A DNA stretch of 64,000 nucleotides from an uncultured Sphingomonadales bacterium (GCA_937898525.1 CALCBC010000015.1:88634-152633); one strand, 5' to 3'; counted from the first letter of the stretch, positions 15,804 to 24,483 are shown. Numbers and translations: made by a program. Notes: generated by a model not told the origin, from the sequence alone.

Positions 15804-17225
15804 CTAGTACCCGAGGATCGCCTTGACCTCGAGATACTCCTCGAGCCCGAACACCCCGTATTCGCGGCCGTTGCCCGACTGGCGGTAGCCGCCGAACGGG
15901 GCATGACCCGACCAGGCCGGGTAGTTGATGTGCACCTGCCCCGCGCGGATCCGGCGGGCCACCCGGCGGGCGGCTTCCCGGTCGGCCGACTGTACGTGCG
16001 AGCTGAGGCCATAGACCGTGGCGTTGGCGATGCGGATCGCGTCGTCCTCGTCGTCGTACGGCATCAGCACCAGCACCGGGCCGAAGATCTCCTCCTGGGC
16101 GATGCGCATCTCAGGAGTCACTTCCGAGAAGACGGTCGGCCGGGCGAAATAGCCCCGGTTGAGGCCGGGCGGGCGGCCGGGGCCGCCGCACACCAGCTTC
16201 GCGCCTTCCGCGATGCCCGCCTCGATCAGGCCCTGCACCTTGTCGAACTGCGGCGCGTTGGCGAGCGGGCCGAGCACCGTGGCCTCGTCGAGCGGGTCGC
16301 CGACGACTATGGCGCTGGCAGTCTCGGCCGCGAGGTCCTCGACTTCGGCGAGGCGCGCGCGCGGCACGACCATTCGCGTCGGCGAGGCGCACGACTGGCC
16401 GACGTTGCGCATCATCCCGAGCACGCCCTTGGGCACGGCGGTCGCGAAATCGGCATCGGGCAGGAACACGTTGGGCGACTTGCCGCCGAGCTCCTGCACC
16501 ACGCGCTTGATCGTTGGCGCGGCCGCCTGCGCCACGAGCACGCCGGCCCGGGTCGAGCCGGTGAACGAGACCATGTCGACGTCGGAATGCGCCGCCATTG
16601 CCGCGCCGACGGCCTCGCCCGTTCCGTTGACGAGATTGAACACGCCCGGCGGCGCCCCGGCGTCATGCATGACCTCGGCGAACAGCAGCGCGCTGAACGG
16701 CGACAGCTCGCTCGGCTTGAGCACCACCGTGCAGCCGGCGGCGATCGCCGGCGCAACCTTGGCGGTGATCTGGTAGAGCGGCCAGTTCCACGGGGTGATC
16801 GCCGCGACCACGCCGATCGGCTCGCGGCGCACGTGAACCCCGTCGACGTCGCCTTCGAATTCGTAGCGGCGCAGCACGTCGATCGCCACGCGCACGTGCT
16901 CGATCCCGAAGTGGCATTGCCCGGCGCGGGCGAAGGTGATCGCCGCGCCCATCTCGGCGACGATCGCCTGCGCGAAGCGCTCGCTGCGCTCCTCGAGCAG
17001 GTCGCGGATACGCTCGAGCAGGGCGAGCCGGTCGGCCACCGGTGTCCGCGAGAACGATTCGAACGCGCGGCGCGCGGCCGCGACGGCAAGGTCGACGTCG
17101 GCCGGGGTGCCGGCGGCAATGTGCCCGATGACCTCCTCGCTCGCGGGATTGCGCACGGCGATGCGCGGCGCATCGGGGCGATCTACCCAGGCTCCGTCGA
17201 TGTAGAAGCGAAGGTCGTCGGTCAT
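15804..17225 (-). CDS. NAD(P)-dependent aldehyde dehydrogenase, possibly for 4-hydroxymuconic semialdehyde
   Basis: A 473-residue ALDH-superfamily enzyme. It has TPWNWP at 144, LKPSELSP near 170, FTGSTRAG at 221, ELGGKSPNVF with catalytic Glu245, and nucleophile Cys279 in NVGQSCASPTR. EEIFGPVL is also present. The ATG at 17225 has AGGGGATT upstream. It is the last gene of a minus-strand run with a hydroquinone dioxygenase and a PQQ dehydrogenase. In the known hydroquinone pathway the ring-cleavage product 4-hydroxymuconic semialdehyde is oxidised by an ALDH (PnpE/HapE), which is a reasonable but unproved assignment here. Confidence 0.85.
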   Translation of the reverse strand: MTDDLRFYIDGAWVDRPDAPRIAVRNPASEEVIGHIAAGTPADVDLAVAAARRAFESFSRTPVADRLALLERIRDLLEERSERFAQAIVAEMGAAITFARAGQCHFGIEHVRVAIDVLRRYEFEGDVDGVHVRREPIGVVAAITPWNWPLYQITAKVAPAIAAGCTVVLKPSELSPFSALLFAEVMHDAGAPPGVFNLVNGTGEAVGAAMAAHSDVDMVSFTGSTRAGVLVAQAAAPTIKRVVQELGGKSPNVFLPDADFATAVPKGVLGMMRNVGQSCASPTRMVVPRARLAEVEDLAAETASAIVVGDPLDEATVLGPLANAPQFDKVQGLIEAGIAEGAKLVCGGPGRPPGLNRGYFARPTVFSEVTPEMRIAQEEIFGPVLVLMPYDDEDDAIRIANATVYGLSSHVQSADREAARRVARRIRAGQVHINYPAWSGHAPFGGYRQSGNGREYGVFGLEEYLEVKAILGY

Positions 17226-17499
17226 GGGCAATCCCCTGAAAAGCGTGGCCGGTCAAATGCCGCCGGGGTTCGGCGCTGTCGAGGTTCGCCCGCAGTGCGC
17301 CGCATGCTCACGACTGCCGGGCGCGCGAAGAGGGCGCGAAAGCCCCGATGTTGGCGCTCGCCATGGTTCTCGGCGAGCGCGCACCAGCCGGGGGGCGATA
17401 CAACGACCCGGCGAAAGCGCGCCGACCTGCGGTGTTGGCCTGAAGCGAATCGAGCATCATGCGAACGTACCGGGAACGTGAGCGTGTAGGAAAGCGGTT

Positions 17500-19374
17500 T
17501 CAGCCTTCTCGCGAAGGCAGCGCGAAGGTCACGTAACGGCTCGGCCCCGGCGCGGGCTGCCCCTTGTGCGGGAACAGCCCGTCGCCGCCGACCGGGATGG
17601 TCACGAACTGGCGGCCGCCAACCTCGTAGATCGCGGGCACGCCCTCGGTGGCGGCATCCAGTTCGTGCTCCCACAGTACCGCGCCGGTGGCCGCGTCGCG
17701 GGCACGAAACGTGCGGTCGCCGGCGGTGCCGACGAACAGCAGCCCGCTCGCGGTGGCGACCGGGCCGCCGCGCGGCGCCTGGCTCCCGGTGCCGGTCACG
17801 CCCTGCTGCTCGAGCACCCAGCTCTCGCCGTTCGGCAGGTGGTAGAGCTGCTCCCCGGTGTTCATGTCGTAGGCGGTCAGGAACGAGAACGGCGGCTTGA
17901 TCGCGGCCATCCCGTTCGACTGCAGCATGAAGTTGTAAGGCGAGCCGTACACAGGGATCTCCGGGCTCGCGTTCGGCATCGCCGCCCGGGTCTCCGGCCG
18001 GTTGTCGGGAACCAGTGTGTTGAGCGTCGGGATTTCGCGGCTGACCACGAACAGCCGCCCGCGTTCGGGATCGATCGCCGTGCCGCCCCAGCTGGTCCCG
18101 CCATTGTGACCTGGCATCGAGATCGAGCCACGCACGCTCGGTGGGGTGAACAGGCCCTCGTTGCGCGCGGTGCGCAGGATCTCGCGGATCTTCGCCTGGT
18201 CCTCTTCGGGGACATGCGGGTTGATGTCGGCCTCGGTGAAGCTTTGGCGCGAGAACGGCAGGGGCCAGGTCGGGAACGGCTGGGTCGGCGAGGCCTGCTC
18301 GCCGGGGACGTCGGATGCCGGGACCGGCCGCTCCTCGACCGGCCAGACCGGCTCGCCGGTGCGGCGGTCGAACGCGAACACGAATCCGTGCTTGGTGGCG
18401 ATCACTACGGCGGGAATTTCCTGTCCGTCCTTGCGAATCGTCAGGAGCTTGGGGGCGCTCGGCAGATCGTAGTCCCACAGGTCGTGGTGGACGGCCTGGA
18501 AGTGCCACAGCAGCTTGCCGGTGCGCGCGTCGAGCGCGAGCAGCGAATTGCCGTAGAGATTGTCGCCCGGCCGGTTACCGCCGTAGAAATCGAACCGCGG
18601 ACTGCCTGTCGGGATGTAGGCGACGCCTGCCTCGGTATCGACCGTGAACTCGGACCAGTTGTGCCCGCCGCCGAAGGTCTCGCGGCCCATCTCGGGCCAG
18701 CTCTCGGAGCCGGGCTCGCCGATCCGCGGAATCATGTTGAAGGTCCACGCCAGGGCACCGGTGCGGATGTCGTAGGCCTGGATGTTCGAGGGATAGGAGC
18801 CGTAGCCCTGCCCGCCGGGCAGCGAGACGATGAACAGGTCCTCGAACACCCGGCCCGGATTGCTCGTCATCAGCGGCCGCTCGGGAACGATCGAGCCCTC
18901 GGGCAGCGCGTCTCGCAGGTCGATGCTGAAGTTGGGCACGTACCTGCCGGTGCGCGCGTCGATCGCGCGGACGAGTCCCTCGTTGAGGAACACCAGCCGC
19001 CGGTCCGAGCCGTCGGCGCTCTGCCAGTAGTTGATCCCGCGCGACCCGATGCGCCCGGTGGCCTCGCTCTTCCACAACTCGCGCCCGGTCGCGGGATCGA
19101 GCGCGGCGATCTGCCCGCTGCCGGTCTGCACGTACATCGTGCCGTCGACGACGATCGGGTTGAACTGCGGCGGTGCGCCCTCGCCGGTAGGGTATTCCCA
19201 GACGACTTCGAGTTCGGCGACGTTCTCGGGCGTGATCTGGGTGAGGGCCGAGTACTGCGCGCTGTCCGGACCGCCGAGGTACTGGTCCCAGCCGAAGTAG
19301 TCGGGTTCCGCCGCCGCAGGATGCAGGGCGGCGAGCGCGGTGGCGAGAAGCAGGAAGCGAGCGGCCTTGGGCAT
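17500..19374 (-). CDS. Soluble PQQ-dependent dehydrogenase (glucose/quinate dehydrogenase-like)
   Basis: A 624-residue periplasmic eight-blade propeller. The signal peptide ends near HPAAAEPDY. The catalytic part follows membrane glucose dehydrogenase: YFGWDQYLGGPDSAQYSAL, WHFQAVHHDLWDYDLP, ATKHGFVFAFDRRTGEPVWP, PTQPFPT, GLFTPPS, SWGGTAIDP and GGPVATASGLLFVG. The N-terminal membrane anchor of GcdA is replaced by a signal peptide. The substrate is unknown; PQQ synthesis genes are not in the window. Start ATG 19374 follows AAGGACG. It lies between the dioxygenase genes and the aldehyde dehydrogenase. The 274-base gap downstream of it, before the aldehyde dehydrogenase start, shows no gene. Confidence 0.82.
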   Translation of the reverse strand: MPKAARFLLLATALAALHPAAAEPDYFGWDQYLGGPDSAQYSALTQITPENVAELEVVWEYPTGEGAPPQFNPIVVDGTMYVQTGSGQIAALDPATGRELWKSEATGRIGSRGINYWQSADGSDRRLVFLNEGLVRAIDARTGRYVPNFSIDLRDALPEGSIVPERPLMTSNPGRVFEDLFIVSLPGGQGYGSYPSNIQAYDIRTGALAWTFNMIPRIGEPGSESWPEMGRETFGGGHNWSEFTVDTEAGVAYIPTGSPRFDFYGGNRPGDNLYGNSLLALDARTGKLLWHFQAVHHDLWDYDLPSAPKLLTIRKDGQEIPAVVIATKHGFVFAFDRRTGEPVWPVEERPVPASDVPGEQASPTQPFPTWPLPFSRQSFTEADINPHVPEEDQAKIREILRTARNEGLFTPPSVRGSISMPGHNGGTSWGGTAIDPERGRLFVVSREIPTLNTLVPDNRPETRAAMPNASPEIPVYGSPYNFMLQSNGMAAIKPPFSFLTAYDMNTGEQLYHLPNGESWVLEQQGVTGTGSQAPRGGPVATASGLLFVGTAGDRTFRARDAATGAVLWEHELDAATEGVPAIYEVGGRQFVTIPVGGDGLFPHKGQPAPGPSRYVTFALPSREG

Positions 19375-19481
19375 GAACGTCCTTCGCGGGATCGTGAGGT
19401 TGGCGGGGGCTGCCGCTCGCAGGAACGGGCAGCCGATTATGGCGGCGGGCCGCGGGCCGTGCCGCAAGCATGGAAGGCGGG

Positions 19482-20471
19482 TCAGCCGAAATCGACGGGG
19501 TACGGCTTGAGCTCGCCGCTGGCGTATCGCTTCTCGAGCCCCGGCGTGCCGTTCTCGAGCACCATCAGCATCGAGCGCTTGGGGCTGAAGCCCTGGTGGC
19601 GAATGTCGGCGGGCATCGCGCAGACGTCGCCGGCCTTCATCACGATCGTGCCGCGCGGCTGGCCCGAGTTCTTGTCGGCGATCTGCCAGTGGATCTCGTC
19701 GGTCAGCTGGACGAACCACTCGTTGCGGTCGTTGCCGTGGATCACCGGCAGCATGTGCTCCTCGCTGGTCACGCAGCAGATGCTGGCGCCGGTCACCGCG
19801 GTGAACGACGGGTTCCAGGTCACGTCGGCGCGGGCGATGTGATCGAACAGGTTGATCGCGTGGAGCTGGCCCTCGAAGCCGGGCTCGCATTCGATCTCGG
19901 GCCGGTCGAACTCGAGGTCGGCGAAGGCGCGGTTGATCGGGTGCCCGGTCGCGTCTGAGCGCACCGGGGGCTCGCCCTCGAGCCCGAGCATGCGGCTCGC
20001 CGCGGCGAACCCGCGGACCAGCTCGTCGGTCCGCTCGACCGTCTTGGGGCCGAGCGGAGATCCCGTCTCGAGCGGCGCGCGCAACGGGTCGTAGCCCTCG
20101 TTGATCCAGTTCTGGCTGATCGTCTCGAACGCTTCCTTGACGACCTCCGCGGGGAAGGTCTCGAGATGGTCGAGGCCCTTCGCCTTGTAGCCGGCGTCGT
20201 AGGCGCCCGCGAACAAGTCGACCGTGCCGTAGTGGTTGGTCGTGCCGAAAATGTCGTCGAAAAAGATCCAGCCGTAGAAGAACCCCCAGCCGATATCGCG
20301 CACCATCGCGCGCAGGAAACGGTCGATCTCGATGATGTGGCTGCCCTTGGGCCAGCTCACGTGGGCGAAATACTCGTCGCGGGTGAACTCGAACCCGCCG
20401 AGCCGGTAGCTGGTGTAGCCGGTGTCCGGATCGGTGCCCGTGGCAGCGATTCTGGTGGTGATCGCGTCCAT
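19482..20471 (-). CDS. hqdB: Hydroquinone 1,2-dioxygenase, large (catalytic) subunit
   Basis: A 329-residue protein of the HqdB/HapD/PnpD type. His245, Asn247 and Glu251 in HGNDRNEW and His292 in IRHQGF show the spacing H-x-N-x(3)-E-x(40)-H. As I recall, this is exactly that of the Fe(II) ligands His256, Asn258, Glu262 and His303 of PnpD. The enzyme opens hydroquinone to 4-hydroxymuconic semialdehyde. ATG 20471 has GGAGAG upstream. The small subunit ends 11 bases upstream, as expected for an alpha2beta2 enzyme. Databases may label it hydroxyquinol dioxygenase. Confidence 0.85.
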   Translation of the reverse strand: MDAITTRIAATGTDPDTGYTSYRLGGFEFTRDEYFAHVSWPKGSHIIEIDRFLRAMVRDIGWGFFYGWIFFDDIFGTTNHYGTVDLFAGAYDAGYKAKGLDHLETFPAEVVKEAFETISQNWINEGYDPLRAPLETGSPLGPKTVERTDELVRGFAAASRMLGLEGEPPVRSDATGHPINRAFADLEFDRPEIECEPGFEGQLHAINLFDHIARADVTWNPSFTAVTGASICCVTSEEHMLPVIHGNDRNEWFVQLTDEIHWQIADKNSGQPRGTIVMKAGDVCAMPADIRHQGFSPKRSMLMVLENGTPGLEKRYASGELKPYPVDFG

Positions 20472-20482
20472 TCGCTCTCTCC

Positions 20483-20974
20483 TCAGGCCAGGGTGCAGAT
20501 CTCGGACCAGCGCTTGACCGTTTCCGGCCCGTCCCGGGTCTGCACGATCGCCACCGCGGGTTTTGCCGCGCTCATCTGGTAGGCCGCCCCCTTCGGGAGC
20601 AGAACCTGGTGCCCGCGGCGTGCGGTCACGCGGCCCATGTTCGGCCCGTTGGGCACGCCGCCCAGGCGCACGGCGCCGCCTTCGTGCCCCGGGACCTGGT
20701 CGTCCGCGAGCTTGACGAAGCGGAACGTGACCTCGCCGTCCATCACCAGCGCGAATTCGTCGTGCGGCGCGGCGTACCACGGCGAGTCGCCCTCGATCCG
20801 CACGGTCTCGGCGACGTATTCGAGGTTCTGCACGACGGCCACGCGCTCGAATGGCGCTGACTTGCCGGCGACTTCGTAAATGTTGGAGAAGGCGTATTTC
20901 CTGAGATCGTCCGCCAGCTCGATCGAGCCCTTCTCGTAGGCGTCGAGCGACCCGACCTTGGTGTTGTACGCCAC
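20483..20974 (-). CDS. hqdA: Hydroquinone 1,2-dioxygenase, small subunit
   Basis: A 163-residue cupin-like protein, the size of HqdA/HapC/PnpC (about 18-19 kDa). Features include YVAETVRIEGDSPWYAAPHD, EFALVMDGEVTFRFVKL and the C-terminal AIVQTRDGPETVKRWSEI. In this family the small subunit supports the iron-bearing large subunit. It begins at GTG 20974 with GAGGAGGA upstream. It is the first gene of the four-gene catabolic run (hqdA, hqdB, PQQ dehydrogenase, aldehyde dehydrogenase). No regulator gene is adjacent. Confidence 0.82.
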   Translation of the reverse strand: MAYNTKVGSLDAYEKGSIELADDLRKYAFSNIYEVAGKSAPFERVAVVQNLEYVAETVRIEGDSPWYAAPHDEFALVMDGEVTFRFVKLADDQVPGHEGGAVRLGGVPNGPNMGRVTARRGHQVLLPKGAAYQMSAAKPAVAIVQTRDGPETVKRWSEICTLA

Positions 20975-21066
20975 CGCGCATCCTCCTCGCTTGCGGCCCT
21001 CTTCGGGGTCTCGCGGACGATGGTAGCGCCGCGCGCGGTGAGCGCAACGGACGAAAATGTCGCACG

Positions 21067-21096
21067 AAAAAGGGCGGCCCTTCGCGGGACCGCCCT
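21067..21096 (-). terminator. Intrinsic terminator of rplM-rpsI
   Basis: On the minus strand a GGGCGG/CCGCCC stem is extended by a GGG/CCC helix with one bulge and loop GCGAA, then UUUUU. It lies about 30 bases past the rpsI stop. The stem is identical in sequence to that at 39148-39172. A second small hairpin (GGTTCC/GGAACC) sits right at the stop. Confidence 0.8.
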
Positions 21097-21122
21097 TCTC
21101 GGGTTCCGGAGGAACCGGGAGA

Positions 21123-21659
21123 TCAGCGCTTCGAGAACTGGAAGCTGCGGCGGGCCTTGGCGCGGCCGTACTTCTTGCGCTCGACCACGCGGCTGTCGCG
21201 GGTCAGGAAGCCGGCAGCCTTGACCGTCGGGCGCAGCGCCGGCTCGTACTTGGCGAGCGCCTGGCTGATGCCGTGCTTGACCGCACCGGCCTGTCCCGAA
21301 AGGCCGCCGCCCGAAACGGTGCAGACCACGTCGTACTGGCCCTCGCGGCCGGTGATCTGGAACGGCTGGTTGATGATCAGTCGCAGAGTCGGACGGGCGA
21401 AGAACACTTCCTGGTCGCGACCGTTGACGGTGATCTTGCCGGTGCCCGGCTTGAGCCACACGCGGGCGACGGCGTCCTTGCGGCGGCCGGTCGCGTAGGC
21501 GCGGCCCTGCGCGTCCAGCTCCTGTTCGCGCAGCGGGGCGTTCGAGACCTTCGGCGCCTCGGGCTCGCCCGTCGCGGGCGCCAGCGTCTGCAGGTCGGCG
21601 AGATCGGTGACGGTGCCGGTCTCGGGCGTTTCGGGGGCGTTGTCGGTTTCAGGGGCCAT
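21123..21659 (-). CDS. rpsI: 30S ribosomal protein S9, N-terminally extended
   Basis: A 178-residue S9. The conserved domain (about 50-178) has YATGRRKDAVARVW, NQPFQITGREGQYDV, SGGGLSGQAGAVKHGISQAL and ends KYGRAKARRSFQFSKR, whose basic tail reaches the P-site tRNA. The first 45 residues are an acidic Glu/Thr/Pro-rich extension absent from E. coli S9 (130 residues). The start codon overlaps the rplM stop by one base (TGATG), so translation is coupled to rplM. Confidence 0.97.
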   Translation of the reverse strand: MAPETDNAPETPETGTVTDLADLQTLAPATGEPEAPKVSNAPLREQELDAQGRAYATGRRKDAVARVWLKPGTGKITVNGRDQEVFFARPTLRLIINQPFQITGREGQYDVVCTVSGGGLSGQAGAVKHGISQALAKYEPALRPTVKAAGFLTRDSRVVERKKYGRAKARRSFQFSKR

Positions 21660-22138
21660 CACTTGGCTGCCTTGTTCTTGCGGTTGAGCGAGGCGACGTC
21701 GAGCGTCACCGGCTGGTTGCCGGCGTGCGGGTGCTCGCTGCCGGCGTAGAGGTGCAGCGCCTTCATCTGCTGGCGCCCGAGCGGGCCGCGCGGGATCATC
21801 CGCTCGACCGCCTTCTCGAGCACGCGCTCGGGGAAGCGGCCGTCGAGCACCTTGTCGGCGGTGATCGCCTTGATCCCGCCGGGGTAGCCGGTGTGCTTGT
21901 AGTAGGTCTTCTCGGCCCGCTTGTTGCCGGTCAGGGCGACCTTGTCGACATTGATCACGACCACGTGGTCGCCGCAGTCGACGTGCGGGGTGAAGCTCGG
22001 CTTGTGCTTGCCGCGCAGGAGATTGGCGATGATCACTGCGAGGCGGCCGACGACCAGCCCCTCGGCATCGATCAGGTGCCACTTCTTCTCGACCTCGGCC
22101 GGCTTGATCGACCGGGTGATCTTGCTGAGCGCCTTCAT
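21659..22138 (-). CDS. rplM: 50S ribosomal protein L13
   Basis: A 159-residue L13 with KKWHLIDAEGLVVGRLA, GKHKPSFTPHVDCGDHVVV, KTYYKHTGYPGGIK and MIPRGPLGRQQMKALHLYAG. L13 is an early 50S assembly protein binding 23S rRNA. ATG 22138 starts the conserved protein; a longer frame runs into the leader. Upstream on the minus strand a TTGACT (22234-22229) is a plausible -35 box for the rplM-rpsI operon. The leader of roughly 90 bases holds no gene. Confidence 0.97.
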   Translation of the reverse strand: MKALSKITRSIKPAEVEKKWHLIDAEGLVVGRLAVIIANLLRGKHKPSFTPHVDCGDHVVVINVDKVALTGNKRAEKTYYKHTGYPGGIKAITADKVLDGRFPERVLEKAVERMIPRGPLGRQQMKALHLYAGSEHPHAGNQPVTLDVASLNRKNKAAK

Positions 22139-22276
22139 GGCTGGGGTACCTTGCTGAAGAAACGTGTGGCGAGCCGATGAATCGCTCGGCCCGCGGGAGC
22201 GGGCGCTTTGTCGCGTCGAGGCTCGCAAGTCAAGCGAATCGGCGGGTTTGCGGAGAGGTAAAATAATACCGCCCGA

Positions 22277-23002
22277 TCAGGCGAGGGGGTCGAGCGTCCA
22301 GCTTTCGACCGTGCGGCGCCGGTCGACCCCGATCGCGGTGGTTACCTCGCGTCGCGCCTCGCGCATCAGCCCCGTCGCCGGCTCGCGCACCGCGTCGAAG
22401 GTCTGGCGAACCTCCCCCGTGCCTCCGCCCGGTAATGCGACCGTGCGGCGGTCGCTGCGCGGGCAGTCGACCGGAGCGAACAGGTCGCGCGGCAGCTCGG
22501 TCAGGATCGCGCCGGCGCTTCGGTGGACTGCCTCGACGAACGCACGCTGCCGTTCGCGCTCGGCCGGCGGATGGTCGCCCTGTTCGATCCGCGCCTCCGC
22601 CTCGCGCACCGCCTCGTCGAGTCGGGCCGTATCGACGGCCGGGTCCCCGCCGCGGATGATTCCTTCGAAGTCGAGGACGAGCGGGAACAGGCCGGTCTCG
22701 CGACGCTCGCGTTCGAGCCGGGCGAACTCGGCCAGCGCCTCGGGCGCGTCGACCTCGACGCCGACCTGCTCGCCCTCGACCCGGAAGCCGTCGGCCTGGC
22801 GCAAGAAGCGAATGGCGAAGCGGCGGGTGACCGCGAAGCTCGCGCCATCGGGAAGCTCGCGCTCGAGCCGCCGGGCGTAGAGCATCGGCGCCAGCGGCGG
22901 GTCGAAGGCTGCGCCATGCGAAGCTCCTCGTGCCGGGAGCGCCGCCAGCGCGACACCGCCGGCAGCGAGGCAGATCAGCGAGCGGCGGTCCAGGCTCCTC
23001 AT
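22277..23002 (-). CDS. Secreted protein of unknown function
   Basis: A 241-residue protein starting MRSLDRRSLICLAAGGVAL, a Tat- or Sec-like signal with an early twin Arg. The mature part has a predicted helical centre rich in Arg/Glu and a conserved-looking C-terminus (TAIGVDRRRTVESWTLDPLA). I do not recognise a family. It overlaps the cutA stop by 4 bases (ATGA), so it is the third gene of a ctaA-cutA-hypothetical run. Convergence with the upstream operon is not relevant; rplM lies further along the same strand. Confidence 0.7.
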   Translation of the reverse strand: MRSLDRRSLICLAAGGVALAALPARGASHGAAFDPPLAPMLYARRLERELPDGASFAVTRRFAIRFLRQADGFRVEGEQVGVEVDAPEALAEFARLERERRETGLFPLVLDFEGIIRGGDPAVDTARLDEAVREAEARIEQGDHPPAERERQRAFVEAVHRSAGAILTELPRDLFAPVDCPRSDRRTVALPGGGTGEVRQTFDAVREPATGLMREARREVTTAIGVDRRRTVESWTLDPLA

Positions 23003-23325
23003 TGCGGGTCTTTCGCGCCGGCGAGTTCACCGAGCCACTCGGCCGTGGGAGCGGCGACCGCATCGACCCGCCAGCCGAGCACCGCGGGCGTTTCATACGG
23101 ATGGATTTCGGCGAGCCGCGCCGTCGCGCGGTCGAGCAGGCTCGCGTCGGTCTTGAACAGCACGGCGATCTCGCACGCCTCGCCCCGCTCGCCGCGCCAG
23201 ACGTAGAGCGAGCGCATTGGCGGCAGGATGTTGGCGCAGGCGACGAGCTCTTCGTCGAGCAGCTGCCGGGCCACCGCGGCCGCGCTGTCTTCGTCGGCGA
23301 ACGGCGACCAGATCAGCGCGCTCAC
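22999..23325 (-). CDS. cutA: Divalent-cation tolerance protein CutA
   Basis: A 108-residue CutA1 protein. Motifs are IWSPFADEDSAAAVARQLLD, LVACANILPPMRSLYVWRGE and TRAT-type C-terminal region with EIHPYETPAVLGW. CutA forms very stable trimers with a ferredoxin-like fold; its role in copper tolerance is debated. The GTG start at 23325 overlaps the ctaA stop (GTGA), and its stop overlaps the next gene (ATGA), so all three are coupled. Confidence 0.9.
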   Translation of the reverse strand: MSALIWSPFADEDSAAAVARQLLDEELVACANILPPMRSLYVWRGERGEACEIAVLFKTDASLLDRATARLAEIHPYETPAVLGWRVDAVAAPTAEWLGELAGAKDPQ

Positions 23326-24383
23326 GTCCGTGTCTTTCGCCCGTGCACGTGCGCCCCCCACGCGGTCGCTGCGACCAGCAGCGCGCCGACCAGCTGGTGC
23401 AGCACCGCGAGCCACAGTGCGACGCCGGTCAGCACGGTGGCCACGCCGAGCAGGATCTGCGTGCCGAACGCCGAGTGGATCGCGATCGAGGCACGACGTT
23501 CGGCACGCCGCACCTTGCGCGCCAGCACGACAAGGGCCGCCACCGCGACCCACGCCCACCAGCGGTGGAGGAAGTGCAGCAGGAACGGGTCGTGCGTCAG
23601 CGCCCATGCTGCGCCCTGCGACCAGTTCGCCTCGGGCACGAATCGTCCCTGCATGAGCGGCCAGGTGTCCGAGACGAGCCCGGCGTTGAGCCCTGCGACC
23701 CAGGCTCCGAGCAGCAGCTGGACGAACAGGATCAGCCCGGTGACGGTCGACAGCCCGGTCAGTCGCGCCGGCCGCGCGGAAGGATCGCGGTGCAGCGCGA
23801 GCAGGTCGAGCGCGGTCCACACGAGCCCGGCGAGGGTGAACAGCGCGGTCAGCAGGTGAACCGAGAGCCAGAAGTGGCTGACGTCGGTGACTTCGGCATT
23901 GAGGCCCGAGCGGACCATGTACCAGCCGAACACCCCCTGCAACGCCCCGAGCGCGAGCAGCGCCAGCAGCCGCGGCTTGTAGCCCGCGGGTATCGCGCCG
24001 CGCAGCCAGAACCACGCCAGCGGCAACGCGAAGGCTAGCCCGATCAGCCGGCCGAGCAGGCGGTGGAACCACTCCCAGAAGTAGATGAACTTGTAGTCTG
24101 CCAGCGTCATGCCGGCCGGGCCGTTGATCTGACGGTACTCGCCGATCCGCTGGTAGGCCTCGAACTCGGCCTGCCACTGCGCGTCGGTCAGCGGCGGAAT
24201 CGCGCCGGTGACCGGCTTCCACTCGGTGATCGACAGCCCGCTTTCGGTCAGCCGGGTGATGCCCCCGACCGCGACGATCAACACCACCAGCGCAGCGACC
24301 GCGAGCAGCCAGCGCGCCAGCGCGAGCGGCCGCGTGCCGGCCTTAGCGGGCAGTGCTGCCCCGATTCCCGTCCCTGTGGCCAT
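23322..24383 (-). CDS. ctaA: Heme A synthase (COX15/CtaA)
   Basis: A 353-residue inner-membrane protein with about eight hydrophobic helices. It has the heme-ligand histidines in WEWFHRLLGR, VSHFWLSVHL, HFLHRWWAW and AVLHQLVGA, and the signature GGITRLTESGLSITEWKPV. It oxidises the heme O C8 methyl to make heme A for cytochrome c oxidase. ATG 24383 is preferred over a TTG 36 bases earlier. It is divergent from the MerC gene, with a 100-base shared control region. Confidence 0.94.
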   Translation of the reverse strand: MATGTGIGAALPAKAGTRPLALARWLLAVAALVVLIVAVGGITRLTESGLSITEWKPVTGAIPPLTDAQWQAEFEAYQRIGEYRQINGPAGMTLADYKFIYFWEWFHRLLGRLIGLAFALPLAWFWLRGAIPAGYKPRLLALLALGALQGVFGWYMVRSGLNAEVTDVSHFWLSVHLLTALFTLAGLVWTALDLLALHRDPSARPARLTGLSTVTGLILFVQLLLGAWVAGLNAGLVSDTWPLMQGRFVPEANWSQGAAWALTHDPFLLHFLHRWWAWVAVAALVVLARKVRRAERRASIAIHSAFGTQILLGVATVLTGVALWLAVLHQLVGALLVAATAWGAHVHGRKTRT

Positions 24384-24450
24384 GGCGGCGTAGGTGCGCC
24401 CGCAAGCGTCAAAGCGCAAGGGTGAGACGATCCGTCCCGGAGGGACTTGC

Positions 24451-24468
24451 GCAACGTTATACAGTTAC
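24451..24468. promoter_or_regulatory. Candidate Zur-like operator upstream of the MerC gene
   Basis: GCAACGTTATACAGTTAC is an imperfect 18-base palindrome (12 of 18 positions symmetric) with the TTATA core seen in Zur-family boxes. It lies 15 bases before ATG 24484 and about 70 bases from the divergent ctaA start. In many alphaproteobacteria MerC-domain genes are found near Zur. The assignment is inference only. Confidence 0.3.
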
Positions 24469-24483
24469 ATAGATGGGGCCGCG

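Noticed and set aside
19482..20974. Generic cupin pair rather than hydroquinone dioxygenase
   Set aside because: Subunit sizes, gene order and the exact H-x-N-x(3)-E-x(40)-H spacing in the large subunit fit the two-subunit hydroquinone dioxygenases better than any general cupin.
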